Origin: Anaerovorax sp. IOR16
GTDB taxonomy: Bacteria; Bacillota; Clostridia; Peptostreptococcales; Anaerovoracaceae
Length of the DNA: 64,000 nt
NCBI RefSeq assembly: GCF_017168145.1
Contig: NZ_JADQTL010000010.1
Span: forward strand, 186,001 to 250,000
Direction of reading: 5' to 3'
Part shown: one piece after another, positions 1 to 8,010 of the stretch
Layout of the letters: each line of letters opens with the position of its first letter
How positions within the stretch are numbered: position 1 is the stretch's first letter
The notes under the pieces: generated by a model
Seen by the model: the letters and a program-made list of their open reading frames with translations, nothing else
The model's database searches: none
What the model was told of the DNA's origin: nothing
Program-made: the position numbers and the translations under genes

Positions 1-1663
1 GCAATTCACGAATGTTTCCTTTCCAAGGATACTGTTCAATAACTTTCTTTGCCAAATCACTAAAGGTAAAATGGCATCTCATAAGAAACATAAACCATTC
101 TAATAATCCTATGATATCTTCAGAACGCTCCCTAAGGCTTGGTATCTGTAACGGAAGTACATTAATTCGATAATACAAATCTTCTCGAAATTTTCCTTCT
201 TGAACCAGCTGTAATAAGTTTTTATTACTCGCTGCAATAATTCGCACATCCACATTAATCACTTTATGGGATCCTATTTTTACAATCTTTCTTTCTTCAA
301 TAACACGAAGCAGCTTTGACTGCAGCAGCAGCGGCATTTCACCAATTTCATCTAAAAAAATGGTTCCTTTATGTGCTAATTCAAAATAACCGATTTTACC
401 ACCTTTTTTTGCTCCCGTAAAGGAACCCTCTTCGTAGCCAAACATTTCGCTTTCTAATAAGTTTTCAGGAATAGCAGCACAATTAACTGCAACAAAATTA
501 TATCTTGCTCTAGAAGACTCATTATGAATACTTTGTGCAAATACTTCCTTTCCTACACCACTTTCTCCTGTAATAAGCACGGATGAATCTGACGATGCCA
601 TCCGTCTTGCAGCCAAAATAACTTCTTTAAGGCTCTCGCTTTTTCCTTTAATATCTTCAAAGTGGTACCGTGCTTCATGATCAACACCGCTTAGTTTGGT
701 TCGAAGTCCATGCTGCTGTTCTTCAATCTTTTCAAAATCATCTAAAATAATTACATTTCCTAACCGTTCTTCATCGTGAACAATACCAGTTAATGAAACG
801 ACTAAATTTTCTCCATTAATTTCAATAAGCTCTTTATCTCCAAATTCTTTTCCATTTTTATCAATTAAATGTTTTAATTCAGGCAAAAGATCTAACATAT
901 CAAAACCCATTAAAAGTTCTGACCGATGCTTTAAAAGAGATTGTGCCTTATCATTATGTAAGCATACTTTGCCAAGAACATCCGTAATAATAATCCCTTG
1001 ATCCATAAGATGAAGTAAAGCCCCTATACGTCCAGATAAACTTTTATTAATACCTAAAATACGTTCTATGTTTGCATTGCCAAAATACATGTTATTTTTT
1101 GCTTCAAACGCTTCTCTTGAACCAAAAATAGTCTCTGCACCAAGCTTATCTGCAATGTCATAAATACAATTTAAATCAACAATACGTTCACCGATATTAA
1201 TAATTCGATCCATATCATTTGGCACTAACCATTCTTCATCCGGCGTGATTGCTAATTTAATGGTTCGATCATAATCGTTCTTTCCCCAATAAGGGATTAA
1301 CTCTACATTACGGAATCCGGCAGCATATAAAGAGGTAATCACTTGCATGCAGGTTCGTTCGTCAATGTTTACAAGAAGTGCACGCGTACCTTTCGGGAGA
1401 TTACGCAAAGGCTCAACCTTTTCTTTATTTAAAGTAATACTTATTACAATTAATTCCGAAGATTCTTTGATTTTTTGTTTTACTCTTTGAAAAATCGTGA
1501 AGGCAGATACCACTACAAATTCCTCAGAAATTTGCAACATTTGTTCCACCTCTGCTACGGTGTAATAACGAATTTCTGCATACTGATCCAAATAAAGAGC
1601 CAGATTATCTCTTAAATATTTCGCATATTCCTTTTCCATCGCAACGACTGCAATTCGTTTCAT
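1..1663 (-). CDS. sigma-54-dependent transcriptional activator, 3' end outside window
   Basis: Enhancer-binding protein that would use ATP hydrolysis to open sigma-54 promoters. About 554 residues are visible. An N-terminal sensor region (about 1-190, not confidently assigned, loosely PrpR-like) is followed by a PAS-like segment (about 205-310) and a AAA+ domain with Walker A GESGVGKE near residue 360, the sigma-54 contact loop near 410 as GSFTGA (the common variant of GAFTGA) and a FLDEIGEMP Walker B. The C-terminal Fis-type HTH would lie beyond base 1. The ATG at 1661-1663 follows GAGGG. It starts 9 bases after mrnC and is probably co-transcribed. The regulated pathway cannot be told from the sequence. 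Confidence 0.88.
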   Translation of the reverse strand, partial: MKRIAVVAMEKEYAKYLRDNLALYLDQYAEIRYYTVAEVEQMLQISEEFVVVSAFTIFQRVKQKIKESSELIVISITLNKEKVEPLRNLPKGTRALLVNIDERTCMQVITSLYAAGFRNVELIPYWGKNDYDRTIKLAITPDEEWLVPNDMDRIINIGERIVDLNCIYDIADKLGAETIFGSREAFEAKNNMYFGNANIERILGINKSLSGRIGALLHLMDQGIIITDVLGKVCLHNDKAQSLLKHRSELLMGFDMLDLLPELKHLIDKNGKEFGDKELIEINGENLVVSLTGIVHDEERLGNVIILDDFEKIEEQQHGLRTKLSGVDHEARYHFEDIKGKSESLKEVILAARRMASSDSSVLITGESGVGKEVFAQSIHNESSRARYNFVAVNCAAIPENLLESEMFGYEEGSFTGAKKGGKIGYFELAHKGTIFLDEIGEMPLLLQSKLLRVIEERKIVKIGSHKVINVDVRIIAASNKNLLQLVQEGKFREDLYYRINVLPLQIPSLRERSEDIIGLLEWFMFLMRCHFTFSDLAKKVIEQYPWKGNIREL

Positions 1664-1672
1664 AATATTCCC

Positions 1673-2065
1673 TCAAGATTTCTCAATAATAGAAACAGTT
1701 TTTTCCATAATTTCATTCCTGCGATCCAGTTGCTCACTTAAATGCAAATACCCAATTAAAGCTTCAAAGGCAGTTGCCCATTTATACGTAATCGGGTCTG
1801 CATTCTTCGGTTTAGATGTAATTTTTTTATTTCGAGCGCGCTTTACTAGAGCCAATTCAGTTTCGGATAATTCCTCTAACATACTCTTTAAAGCCTTTGC
1901 TTGTCCCTCTGCTCTTACATATTTGATTGCAGAATGATGAAGCTTATCCGCATGAATCTGTCCGGTTGCAATTACGCGTTCCCGAACAAAAACCTCATAT
2001 ACAGCGTCACCCATATAAGCAAGCACTGTCGTATTCATATATGCTATATTTTCTGCTTTTACCAT
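1673..2065 (-). CDS. mrnC: Mini-ribonuclease III
   Basis: Dimeric RNase III-like nuclease lacking the dsRNA-binding domain; it trims 23S rRNA precursor ends in the cytoplasm. The 130 residues match the usual family length. Visible motifs are LAYMGDAVYEVFVR near residue 16, with the catalytic acidic residues, and FEALIGYLHL near residue 100. In Bacillus it sits directly after cysS. Here it lies about 3.5 kb past cysS, after add, scfA, scfB and a phosphodiesterase gene, so the old order is kept but interrupted. No rlmB-type methyltransferase follows; a sigma-54 activator does. Confidence 0.93.
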   Translation of the reverse strand: MVKAENIAYMNTTVLAYMGDAVYEVFVRERVIATGQIHADKLHHSAIKYVRAEGQAKALKSMLEELSETELALVKRARNKKITSKPKNADPITYKWATAFEALIGYLHLSEQLDRRNEIMEKTVSIIEKS

Positions 2066-2140
2066 CTTATTTCCTATCCGTAGCCAATTACTCCGCTACC
2101 ATTATTCTTCCCCAAGAATGCGCCTTTTTAATTTAAAACT

Positions 2141-2689
2141 TTATGCTCGATCACTGTTATTCAAGATATCTCGCAAATATCCTCCTGTTACCTTTGGTTT
2201 TTTAGGAGGTTCAAATAAAATAGAGGCTTTAAATTCACCCTCCGCGATTTCGACCATCGCATAAGAACCTGGGTTTCCCCCTTTAGGCAGAGATAAGCTT
2301 CCTGGATTCAATAAATAAATCCCATTTGCATCCACAAAAGAAGGTATATGGGTGTGTCCAAAAAGGGCAGCCTTGCAGCCAAGTTCCTCCGCCCGATACA
2401 ATAGATTCTGCGTAGTTACTTTTACATTTTGCATATGTCCATGACACAGCAATAATTTCCCATACTCAGTTTCTAATATTTTATAATCCGCCTCCGAATG
2501 ACTTCCATCCATATTGCCCTTTACGCTAATTACCTTTGCATTAAGCCTTATTCTCAATGCGTTAGCATCAGATACCAAATCGCCTAAATGAACAATGCAA
2601 TCAATGGGCTGTAATTCATGCTGCATACGATATATCTCCATTGCAGACTGTACATACCCATGCGTATCGCTTACCACTAAAATTCTCAA
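2141..2689 (-). CDS. YfcE/MJ0936-family metallophosphoesterase
   Basis: Small calcineurin-like phosphodiesterase, cytoplasmic, with two metals in the active site. The 182 residues show the ordered family motifs: SDTHG at the N terminus, HLGD near 34-37, GNMD near 58-61, CHGH near 82-85 and GHTH near 111-114. The last two supply metal-binding histidines. The physiological substrate of this subfamily is not settled; members hydrolyse model phosphodiesters. It lies 34 bases after scfB and 75 before mrnC on the same strand, so co-transcription is likely but a link to SCIFF processing is only guilt by association. Confidence 0.9.
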   Translation of the reverse strand: MRILVVSDTHGYVQSAMEIYRMQHELQPIDCIVHLGDLVSDANALRIRLNAKVISVKGNMDGSHSEADYKILETEYGKLLLCHGHMQNVKVTTQNLLYRAEELGCKAALFGHTHIPSFVDANGIYLLNPGSLSLPKGGNPGSYAMVEIAEGEFKASILFEPPKKPKVTGGYLRDILNNSDRA

Positions 2690-2723
2690 TCGTTTCCTCC
2701 TGCTTCCCTTCCAATTTCCTTCT

Positions 2724-4076
2724 CTATTCCTGACAAGCCTCTATAGCCTTAATGCCAATCGCACATTCCAACCGTTTCTTCTCCAGTTCACATCCAAGTT
2801 CATACGGCTTTAGAACATCCCCATTGCTGTGATATGCATTTGCATGACATCCACCACTGCAATAAAATTTTGCCCAGCATTCCTGACAAGCTTCTTTATT
2901 ATAAATATGCGCTTTATTAAATCGGTCAAAAAGTTTGTTTTCAAACACAGAATCCGAAACATTACCAAGTTTAAATTCTTCATTGCCTACAAACTGGTGA
3001 CAAGGATAAACATCACCTTCCGGCGACACAGCAACGTATTCCGTTCCGGCTCCGCAGCCAGCCACTCTCTTATAAACGCATGGGCCTTGATTTAGATCTA
3101 AATTAAAGTGGAAAAAAGAAAATTCCTTTCCCTGTTTTTCATATTCCAAAAACAACTCTGTCAAACGATCATACTCTGCTTTTATAGTTTCTGCATCACT
3201 GTCATGAAGAGCATAATCTAAAGAAGGATCTGTTACTACAGGCTCGACCGATACATTTTTAAACCCTAAATCAACTAAATGTTTCACATCTTCAGCAAAG
3301 TCTAAATTTTTTGCCGTGAAAGTACCTCTCACATAATAAAGACCCTCTCTCTTTTCTACAAAACGCAAATAGTTGTCCATAATTACATCATAGCTTCCCT
3401 GACCGTTTATGGTTTGCCGCATCTCATCGTTTACTTCTTTTCTTCCATCTACACTTAAAATAACATTTGACATCTCTTTGTTAATGAAATCCATCTTTGC
3501 TTCATCTAATAAAACACCGTTTGTTGTAATAGTAAAACGAATGTTTTTATTCAAAGGTTTTTCTGCTTCTCTCCCATAACGGACCAATTCTTTGACGACA
3601 TCAAAATTCATAAGCGGTTCTCCACCAAAGAAATCAAGTTCCAAATTTCTTCGGCTTCCTGATTGATTTAACAAGAAATCAATTGCTTTTTTCCCGGTTT
3701 CCAAAGACATCAATGCACGTTCTCCAACGTAAGCACCTTTATCGGCAAAACAATATTTGCAGCGCAAATTGCAATCATGAGCTACATGCAGACACATCGC
3801 TTTAATGACAGAGCCACGTCCTTCTAACATTTCATTCGTAATTTGAGAATCGTCTGAAAAAAGCATGTTTTCCTTTTCCAAGGTTTGAATGTCTTCATAT
3901 GCCTTTTCCAGCTCCTCTTCATCATATCTATTATTTAATGAAGAAATAATCTCTTCCTTTGTTTTCTCTTTATAACTTTCTAAAATGTCAAAAATGCTGT
4001 CACTCACAAGATGAATAGCCCCACTGTTAACATCTAAAATAATATTTTGGTCTTTAAATTTATATTTATGTACCAC
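2724..4076 (-). CDS. scfB: SCIFF peptide radical-SAM thioether maturase
   Basis: Radical SAM enzyme of the SPASM group that installs sulfur-to-alpha-carbon thioether crosslinks in the SCIFF peptide encoded just upstream. Of 450 residues, roughly the first 85 form a precursor-recognition-like domain. The SAM cluster motif is C102-x3-C106-x2-C109, followed by the GGEP motif. The C-terminal SPASM region has many cysteines, including the GCGAG, YPCHQF and CQECWAKFYCSGGC stretches, for two auxiliary clusters. Length and motif order match the family. It follows scfA, separated by a terminator hairpin and a structured element. The biological role of the modified peptide is unknown. Confidence 0.96.
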   Translation of the reverse strand: MVHKYKFKDQNIILDVNSGAIHLVSDSIFDILESYKEKTKEEIISSLNNRYDEEELEKAYEDIQTLEKENMLFSDDSQITNEMLEGRGSVIKAMCLHVAHDCNLRCKYCFADKGAYVGERALMSLETGKKAIDFLLNQSGSRRNLELDFFGGEPLMNFDVVKELVRYGREAEKPLNKNIRFTITTNGVLLDEAKMDFINKEMSNVILSVDGRKEVNDEMRQTINGQGSYDVIMDNYLRFVEKREGLYYVRGTFTAKNLDFAEDVKHLVDLGFKNVSVEPVVTDPSLDYALHDSDAETIKAEYDRLTELFLEYEKQGKEFSFFHFNLDLNQGPCVYKRVAGCGAGTEYVAVSPEGDVYPCHQFVGNEEFKLGNVSDSVFENKLFDRFNKAHIYNKEACQECWAKFYCSGGCHANAYHSNGDVLKPYELGCELEKKRLECAIGIKAIEACQE

Positions 4077-4155
4077 AATTATCCTCCTATTTGTCCTTAG
4101 TCGTTAATTACTTATATATTAAAAATTATCCAATCAAATAAATGGGTCATTGAAT

Positions 4156-4234
4156 AAAAAAAGTGGCTTTACCACGCCACTAGGGAACCCCATGGTTCCC
4201 TTTGGCGCTCATTTCATTCGCTGAGCACCCTCCT
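4156..4234 (-). promoter_or_regulatory. structured leader element 1 ahead of scfB
   Basis: Read on the minus strand, three consecutive hairpins can be drawn: an 8-bp stem GGTGCTCA/TGAGCGCC, a 7-bp stem GGGAACC/GGTTCCC, and a 6-bp stem AGTGGC/GCCACT followed by seven Us. The last is a convincing intrinsic terminator 80 bases before scfB. The same arrangement and much of the sequence recur at 7720-7811 ahead of cysE. It could be an attenuator, a riboswitch-like leader or a dispersed structured repeat. I do not recognise the family. Confidence 0.6.
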
Positions 4235-4251
4235 AATATTTCCTACTAGAT

Positions 4252-4280
4252 AAAAAAAACAGCAAGACTGCTGTTTTTTT
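4252..4280 (-). terminator. intrinsic terminator after scfA
   Basis: ACAGCA/TGCTGT stem with an AGAC-type 4-base loop, flanked by A and T runs, 15 bases after the scfA stop. It would let the short scfA message accumulate above scfB, as expected for a RiPP precursor and its enzyme. Confidence 0.8.
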
Positions 4281-4294
4281 AACTTCAAATTTAA

Positions 4295-4444
4295 CTATCT
4301 GCGTCTAGTATTTTCACATTCCTGATTTGCAACAGTGCAAGAAGTCTTACAAGCAGACTGGCAAGAAGTCTGGCATTCGCCACAGCCACCCTGACAAGCA
4401 GATGTTTTTAATGTAGGTTTTGCAATTGTTTTTACATTTTTCAA
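4295..4444 (-). CDS. scfA: SCIFF peptide precursor (six cysteines in forty-five residues)
   Basis: Cys-rich ribosomal peptide precursor, the substrate of ScfB. It has 49 residues and starts at TTG (4442-4444) behind GGAGGACTAC, giving MKNVKTIAKP at the N terminus. An ATG two codons later is out of frame and runs into TAA at once. Cysteines are at 17, 21, 24, 28, 32, 36 and 43, and the run CQTSCQSACKTSCTVANQ is the hallmark of this family. Its own TTGACA/TACAAT promoter lies upstream. A longer overlapping frame (4347-4538) is only a shadow. The gene is easily missed because of its size and non-ATG start. Confidence 0.95.
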   Translation of the reverse strand: MKNVKTIAKPTLKTSACQGGCGECQTSCQSACKTSCTVANQECENTRRR

Positions 4445-4509
4445 AGTAGTCCTCCTTCGATGTCCTCGGTTTAGTGAGTCCTTCTAATTTTATTAATAAT
4501 ACATTGTAA

Positions 4510-4538
4510 ATTGTATCGAATAAATATTCTATTGTCAA
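4510..4538 (-). promoter_or_regulatory. sigma-A-type promoter of scfA
   Basis: TTGACA (4533-4538), 17-base spacer, TACAAT (4510-4515) on the minus strand, about 60 bases upstream of the scfA TTG start. A near-consensus promoter, suggesting strong constitutive expression. Confidence 0.8.
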
Positions 4539-4571
4539 GTTTATAATCCCTCAAGGAAAAAAGGGTAAATC

Positions 4572-5588
4572 TTAACGATATGATTTCATTCTATTAAGAT
4601 AATCTGCCTTTTCCGCCTCAGATAAAAATGATGCCCGAATGCTGTTTTCATTCAGTGTAATCAAATCCAACCTTGTAAATCCATATACCTTTTGTGCAAT
4701 GGCATACTCCGAATCCAGTGTCACATTCGAAAGTACCATATTATCCGTGTTCATTGTAACCGCAGCTCCCATCTCATAGAGCAACTTAATCGGATGCGCC
4801 TCATAAGACGGCTGATTTTTGCATTGAATATTACTTGTAATACAAATCTCAAGTGGGGTTTTTGTTTCTAATACAAGACGTAACACGTTTGCATCATCAA
4901 TGCAATGGTGTCCATGTCCAATTCGTCTTGCACCAAACTCTATGGCAGTTTTCACATTTTCCGCACACTCTACCTCTCCGGCATGAATGGTAAACGGTAT
5001 ATTCAGTTCTTTCGCTCGAGAAAAAAGAGGTTTACGCTTAATGAGCGGTACAATCCCTTCCGCACCTGCCATATCAAGACCAACCACACCCTGTCCAAGA
5101 AACTCTTTAGCCAGTTCTACCGTCTCAAGGTTTTCCTTTTGATTTTGTTCTACTGTCATCAATGTCATGGTGCATAGTAATATACCCACTTGAATCGTTG
5201 TTTTTTGCTGCATCGCCCTCTTAGCACCACGAATTACGGATTCTACAATCTCTCTTTGGGTACAACCTTTTTTTGTATGCAGCTGAGGAGCAAAGCGAAT
5301 TTCAGCATAGCACAATCCAAGATCCGCCAAATGCAAAACAAGCTCAAAGCTGACACGTTCCAAAGCCTCCGTGTCTTGTAAAATTGCAGTTGGAACATCA
5401 AATTTTTTCAAATAATCATAAAGGCTTTCAATTTCTTCCTCTAAAACCATACCTTTTCGAAATTGTTCAAATGGCACATCTGCAATCAAAAGCTTTCGTT
5501 CTTTCGCCATCTCATATGCACTTTTGGGATTTACAGAGCCATCTAAATGCAAATGTAAATCTACCTTGGGAAAATCATAGCGATTCAT
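4572..5588 (-). CDS. add: adenosine deaminase
   Basis: Zinc-dependent hydrolase converting adenosine or deoxyadenosine to inosine or deoxyinosine (purine salvage, cytoplasm). The 338 residues are normal length. Visible active-site motifs are HLHLDG near residue 12 (zinc ligands), HAGE near 207, GHGHHC near 226 and NTDN near 291. The NTDN form replaces the animal NTDDP; this occurs in other Firmicutes members. It is 35 bases after cysS on the same strand. Substrate preference within the adenosine/adenine deaminase superfamily is inferred from overall similarity. Confidence 0.9.
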   Translation of the reverse strand: MNRYDFPKVDLHLHLDGSVNPKSAYEMAKERKLLIADVPFEQFRKGMVLEEEIESLYDYLKKFDVPTAILQDTEALERVSFELVLHLADLGLCYAEIRFAPQLHTKKGCTQREIVESVIRGAKRAMQQKTTIQVGILLCTMTLMTVEQNQKENLETVELAKEFLGQGVVGLDMAGAEGIVPLIKRKPLFSRAKELNIPFTIHAGEVECAENVKTAIEFGARRIGHGHHCIDDANVLRLVLETKTPLEICITSNIQCKNQPSYEAHPIKLLYEMGAAVTMNTDNMVLSNVTLDSEYAIAQKVYGFTRLDLITLNENSIRASFLSEAEKADYLNRMKSYR

Positions 5589-5623
5589 ACATTCCTCTTT
5601 TTCTTAATGGTATTTATAAAATT

Positions 5624-7024
5624 TTATTCTCGAATAATTTGAATCCCTTGCGGTGTATCTTTTAACGTAATGCCTTTTTCTTTCAGCAAATCACGGATTT
5701 CATCGGCTCTTGCAAAATTCTTTGCCTTTCTTGCTTCCTGTCTTTCATCAATTAATTTCTGAATGTCTTCATCAATAGAATCACCAGCGTCATCTTTACG
5801 AAGCAACCCTAAAACTTCGGTTAATTCATCTAATAACAATAGACACTTCTCTGCAAATACTTTAGAAGCACCTTCTTTTGTTACAGTATTAATGTCTCGA
5901 ATCAATTCAAATACAACGCTAATTGCATCAGCTGTATTTAAATCATCTTCCATAGCATCAATAAACTTTTGACGATACTTTTCTAGATCAGTATATTGAG
6001 CAGATTCTTCCGCTGTCATTTCACCGTTTCCATTTTGAATCAAATGCTGTAAGTGAAGTTTTGCATTTTGCATGCGCGCCAAACCATTTTTTGCTTGATC
6101 CATCAATTCTTTACTAAAATTAATTGGACTTCGATAATGACCAGAAAGTAAGAAAAAGCGCATTACTTCTCCATCATAATTTTGCAAAATGTCTCTTACT
6201 GTGAAAAAATTACCCTTTGACTTTGACATTTTTTCATTATCAATGGTGATATAACCATTGTGCATCCAATAGTTTGCAAACGGTTTTCCTGTTTGAGCCT
6301 CCGTCTGAGCAATTTCATTTTCATGGTGCGGGAAAGTTAAATCTTGTCCACCTGCGTGAATGTCAATTGTCTCACCCAAGTATTTTGTAGACATAACCGA
6401 GCACTCAATGTGCCATCCGGGTCTACCCAATCCCCAAGGGGACTGCCATGCCAGCTCATCCTCCGTTTTCTGTGCTTTCCATAGAGCAAAATCCAATGGA
6501 TCTTTCTTCTTTTCCCCGATTTCAATACGTGCACCTGATTCCAGATCCTCAATGTTCTGTTTCGATAATTTTCCGTAATCAGCAAACTTGCGTGTGCTAT
6601 AATAAACATCACCATCTACTTCATACGCATACCCCTTCTCAATCAAACCTTGTACAAAATGAATAATTTCATTCATGTTTTCAGTTACCTTTGGATGTAC
6701 GCTTGCTTTCTTTACATTTAATGCAGATGCATCCTTATAGTACTCTCCAATATATTTTTCACTGATTTCTCCGGCAGAAACGCCTTCTTCTCTAGCTTTA
6801 TTAATAATTTTATCGTCAACATCTGTAAAATTCTGTACAAATTTAACATTCTTGCCACGGTACTTCAAATAGTTTCTTAACGTATCAAATACTACAAAAG
6901 GTCTTGCATTTCCAATGTGAAAATAATTATATACCGTCGGACCACATACATAAATTTTAATCTCATTTTCATCAATAGGCACAAACTCTTCTTTTTGTCG
7001 TGTCAAGGTATTGTAAATTTTCAT
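5624..7024 (-). CDS. cysS: cysteinyl-tRNA synthetase
   Basis: Class Ia synthetase that charges tRNA-Cys. It has 466 residues. The HIGN signature is at 36-39, preceded by Cys27 (zinc ligand) in CGPTVYNY. The metal-binding [10 protein letters not shown] and [15 protein letters not shown] follow, and KMSKSKGN is the second ATP signature. The start ATG overlaps the cysE stop by four bases (ATGA), indicating translational coupling in a cysE-cysS operon as in Bacillus. Confidence 0.97.
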   Translation of the reverse strand: MKIYNTLTRQKEEFVPIDENEIKIYVCGPTVYNYFHIGNARPFVVFDTLRNYLKYRGKNVKFVQNFTDVDDKIINKAREEGVSAGEISEKYIGEYYKDASALNVKKASVHPKVTENMNEIIHFVQGLIEKGYAYEVDGDVYYSTRKFADYGKLSKQNIEDLESGARIEIGEKKKDPLDFALWKAQKTEDELAWQSPWGLGRPGWHIECSVMSTKYLGETIDIHAGGQDLTFPHHENEIAQTEAQTGKPFANYWMHNGYITIDNEKMSKSKGNFFTVRDILQNYDGEVMRFFLLSGHYRSPINFSKELMDQAKNGLARMQNAKLHLQHLIQNGNGEMTAEESAQYTDLEKYRQKFIDAMEDDLNTADAISVVFELIRDINTVTKEGASKVFAEKCLLLLDELTEVLGLLRKDDAGDSIDEDIQKLIDERQEARKAKNFARADEIRDLLKEKGITLKDTPQGIQIIRE

Positions 7025-7701
7025 TTTGTTTCCTCCTCACTATTGCACGTCTCGTGCACTTTGCCTTTTTCCGTTTCACGCAACTTGTTCTCTAACATAA
7101 CAATACGCCTGCGTAAGCATTCCATCTCCACTGCAATCGGATCTGGCAAATCTACCTGGTTTAAATCCTCTGCTTTTTGGTTTCCACGTTTTACAATCTT
7201 ACCTGGGACGCCCACTACCGTACAATTAGGGGGCACCGCTTCAAGCACCACGGCACCTGCACCAATCTTTGAATTGTCGCCGACTGTAAAAGGTCCTAAA
7301 ACCTTCGCTCCGGAACTAATCATTACATTATTGCCAATGGTCGGATGCCGTTTGCCGCTATCCTTCCCTGTTCCTCCTAAAGTAACTGCTTGATAAATCG
7401 TAACATCATTTCCAACTTCTGTCGTTTCTCCAATGACCACAGCCATACCGTGATCTATAAAACATCGACGTCCGATTGTAGCACCAGGATGTATTTCAAT
7501 CCCAGTAATAAATCTTACCAACTGTGACAATATTCGTGCAATCAGCTTTAGATGATGATGATACATCCAATGCGCCGGTTTATGTAAAATCAACGCCCAA
7601 ACACCTGGATAACAAAGCAATACTTCAAAACCGGTTCTTGCAGCAGGATCTCGATTCAGTACTGCCTGAATATCCTCCTTTACTTCACTAAAAAAAGTCA
7701 T
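7021..7701 (-). CDS. cysE: serine O-acetyltransferase
   Basis: First committed step of cysteine synthesis: serine plus acetyl-CoA gives O-acetylserine. Left-handed beta-helix hexapeptide-repeat protein. The [16 protein letters not shown] stretch with the catalytic His-Asp region, and the [18 protein letters not shown] stretch, are typical. The frame opens at 7713, but GGAGG lies inside those first codons. The ATG at 7701 has the best spacing (5 bases) and gives [14 protein letters not shown], matching the family N terminus. It is coupled to cysS. The leader (element 2) ends in a terminator just before the ribosome site, so transcription attenuation is likely. Confidence 0.95.
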   Translation of the reverse strand: MTFFSEVKEDIQAVLNRDPAARTGFEVLLCYPGVWALILHKPAHWMYHHHLKLIARILSQLVRFITGIEIHPGATIGRRCFIDHGMAVVIGETTEVGNDVTIYQAVTLGGTGKDSGKRHPTIGNNVMISSGAKVLGPFTVGDNSKIGAGAVVLEAVPPNCTVVGVPGKIVKRGNQKAEDLNQVDLPDPIAVEMECLRRRIVMLENKLRETEKGKVHETCNSEEETK

Positions 7702-7719
7702 CATTGCCTCCATCCATAT

Positions 7720-7811
7720 AAAAAAGTGGCTCCGCCAATCCGCTGGAAACCCTAGCTTCCCCTCGGCGCCTGTTTCACAGACTGCGCATCCTGCTTTATG
7801 ACTGCGCCACT
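7720..7811 (-). promoter_or_regulatory. structured leader element 2 ahead of cysE
   Basis: Minus-strand RNA closed by AGTGGC (7811-7806) pairing with GCCACT (7730-7725) and followed by six Us. Inside are a GCGC/GCGC stem with a CTG/CAG tip (loop TGAAA) and a GGAAGC/GGTTTCC-type stem. It ends about 10 bases before the cysE ribosome site, the usual layout of a transcription attenuator. Sequence and hairpin order resemble 4156-4234. No T-box signature (TGG-containing antiterminator) is present. Confidence 0.6.
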
Positions 7812-7856
7812 ACTGTATAAAAACCTTATAACTGATAATAAGAACTACTATGTCCT

Positions 7857-7886
7857 ATTATACAAAAAATCACATAGTATTATTAA
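7857..7886 (-). promoter_or_regulatory. candidate cysE-cysS promoter
   Basis: TATAAT at 7857-7862 with a weak -35 (TTAATA, 7881-7886, 18-base spacer) on the minus strand. The start point would be near 7850, giving a leader of about 150 bases that contains element 2. Confidence 0.5.
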
Positions 7887-7915
7887 TACCACGGATTTTA
7901 TTATGTAAACAGTTT

Positions 7916-7940
7916 AGAGCGAGTATACGATACTCGCTCT
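7916..7940. repeat. perfect 11-bp inverted repeat
   Basis: AGAGCGAGTAT and its exact complement around a 3-base loop, between the M23 gene stop and the cysE promoter. Neither strand has a following T run, so it is not a standard terminator. It may still end the M23 message or be a protein site. The rest of 7702-8010 holds the cysE promoter and leader; no gene is seen. Confidence 0.6.
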
Positions 7941-8010
7941 AAAAATTATATATCATATTTGATTTTTAATCAAAAGTTTTCTTATTGAAAATTCAAGTTC
8001 TAATGAATTC

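Noticed and set aside
4347-4538. 63-residue minus-strand frame covering the SCIFF region
   Set aside because: Wrong frame; its promoter-side start overlaps the scfA -10, and the Cys-rich SCIFF frame explains the sequence.
6917-7393. 158-codon plus-strand frame opposite cysS/cysE
   Set aside because: Antisense shadow of two confident genes; no ribosome site and no family resemblance.
7720-7900. T-box leader for cysE-cysS
   Set aside because: No specifier stem I, no AGGGTGG-type T-box sequence; the leader matches element 1 instead.
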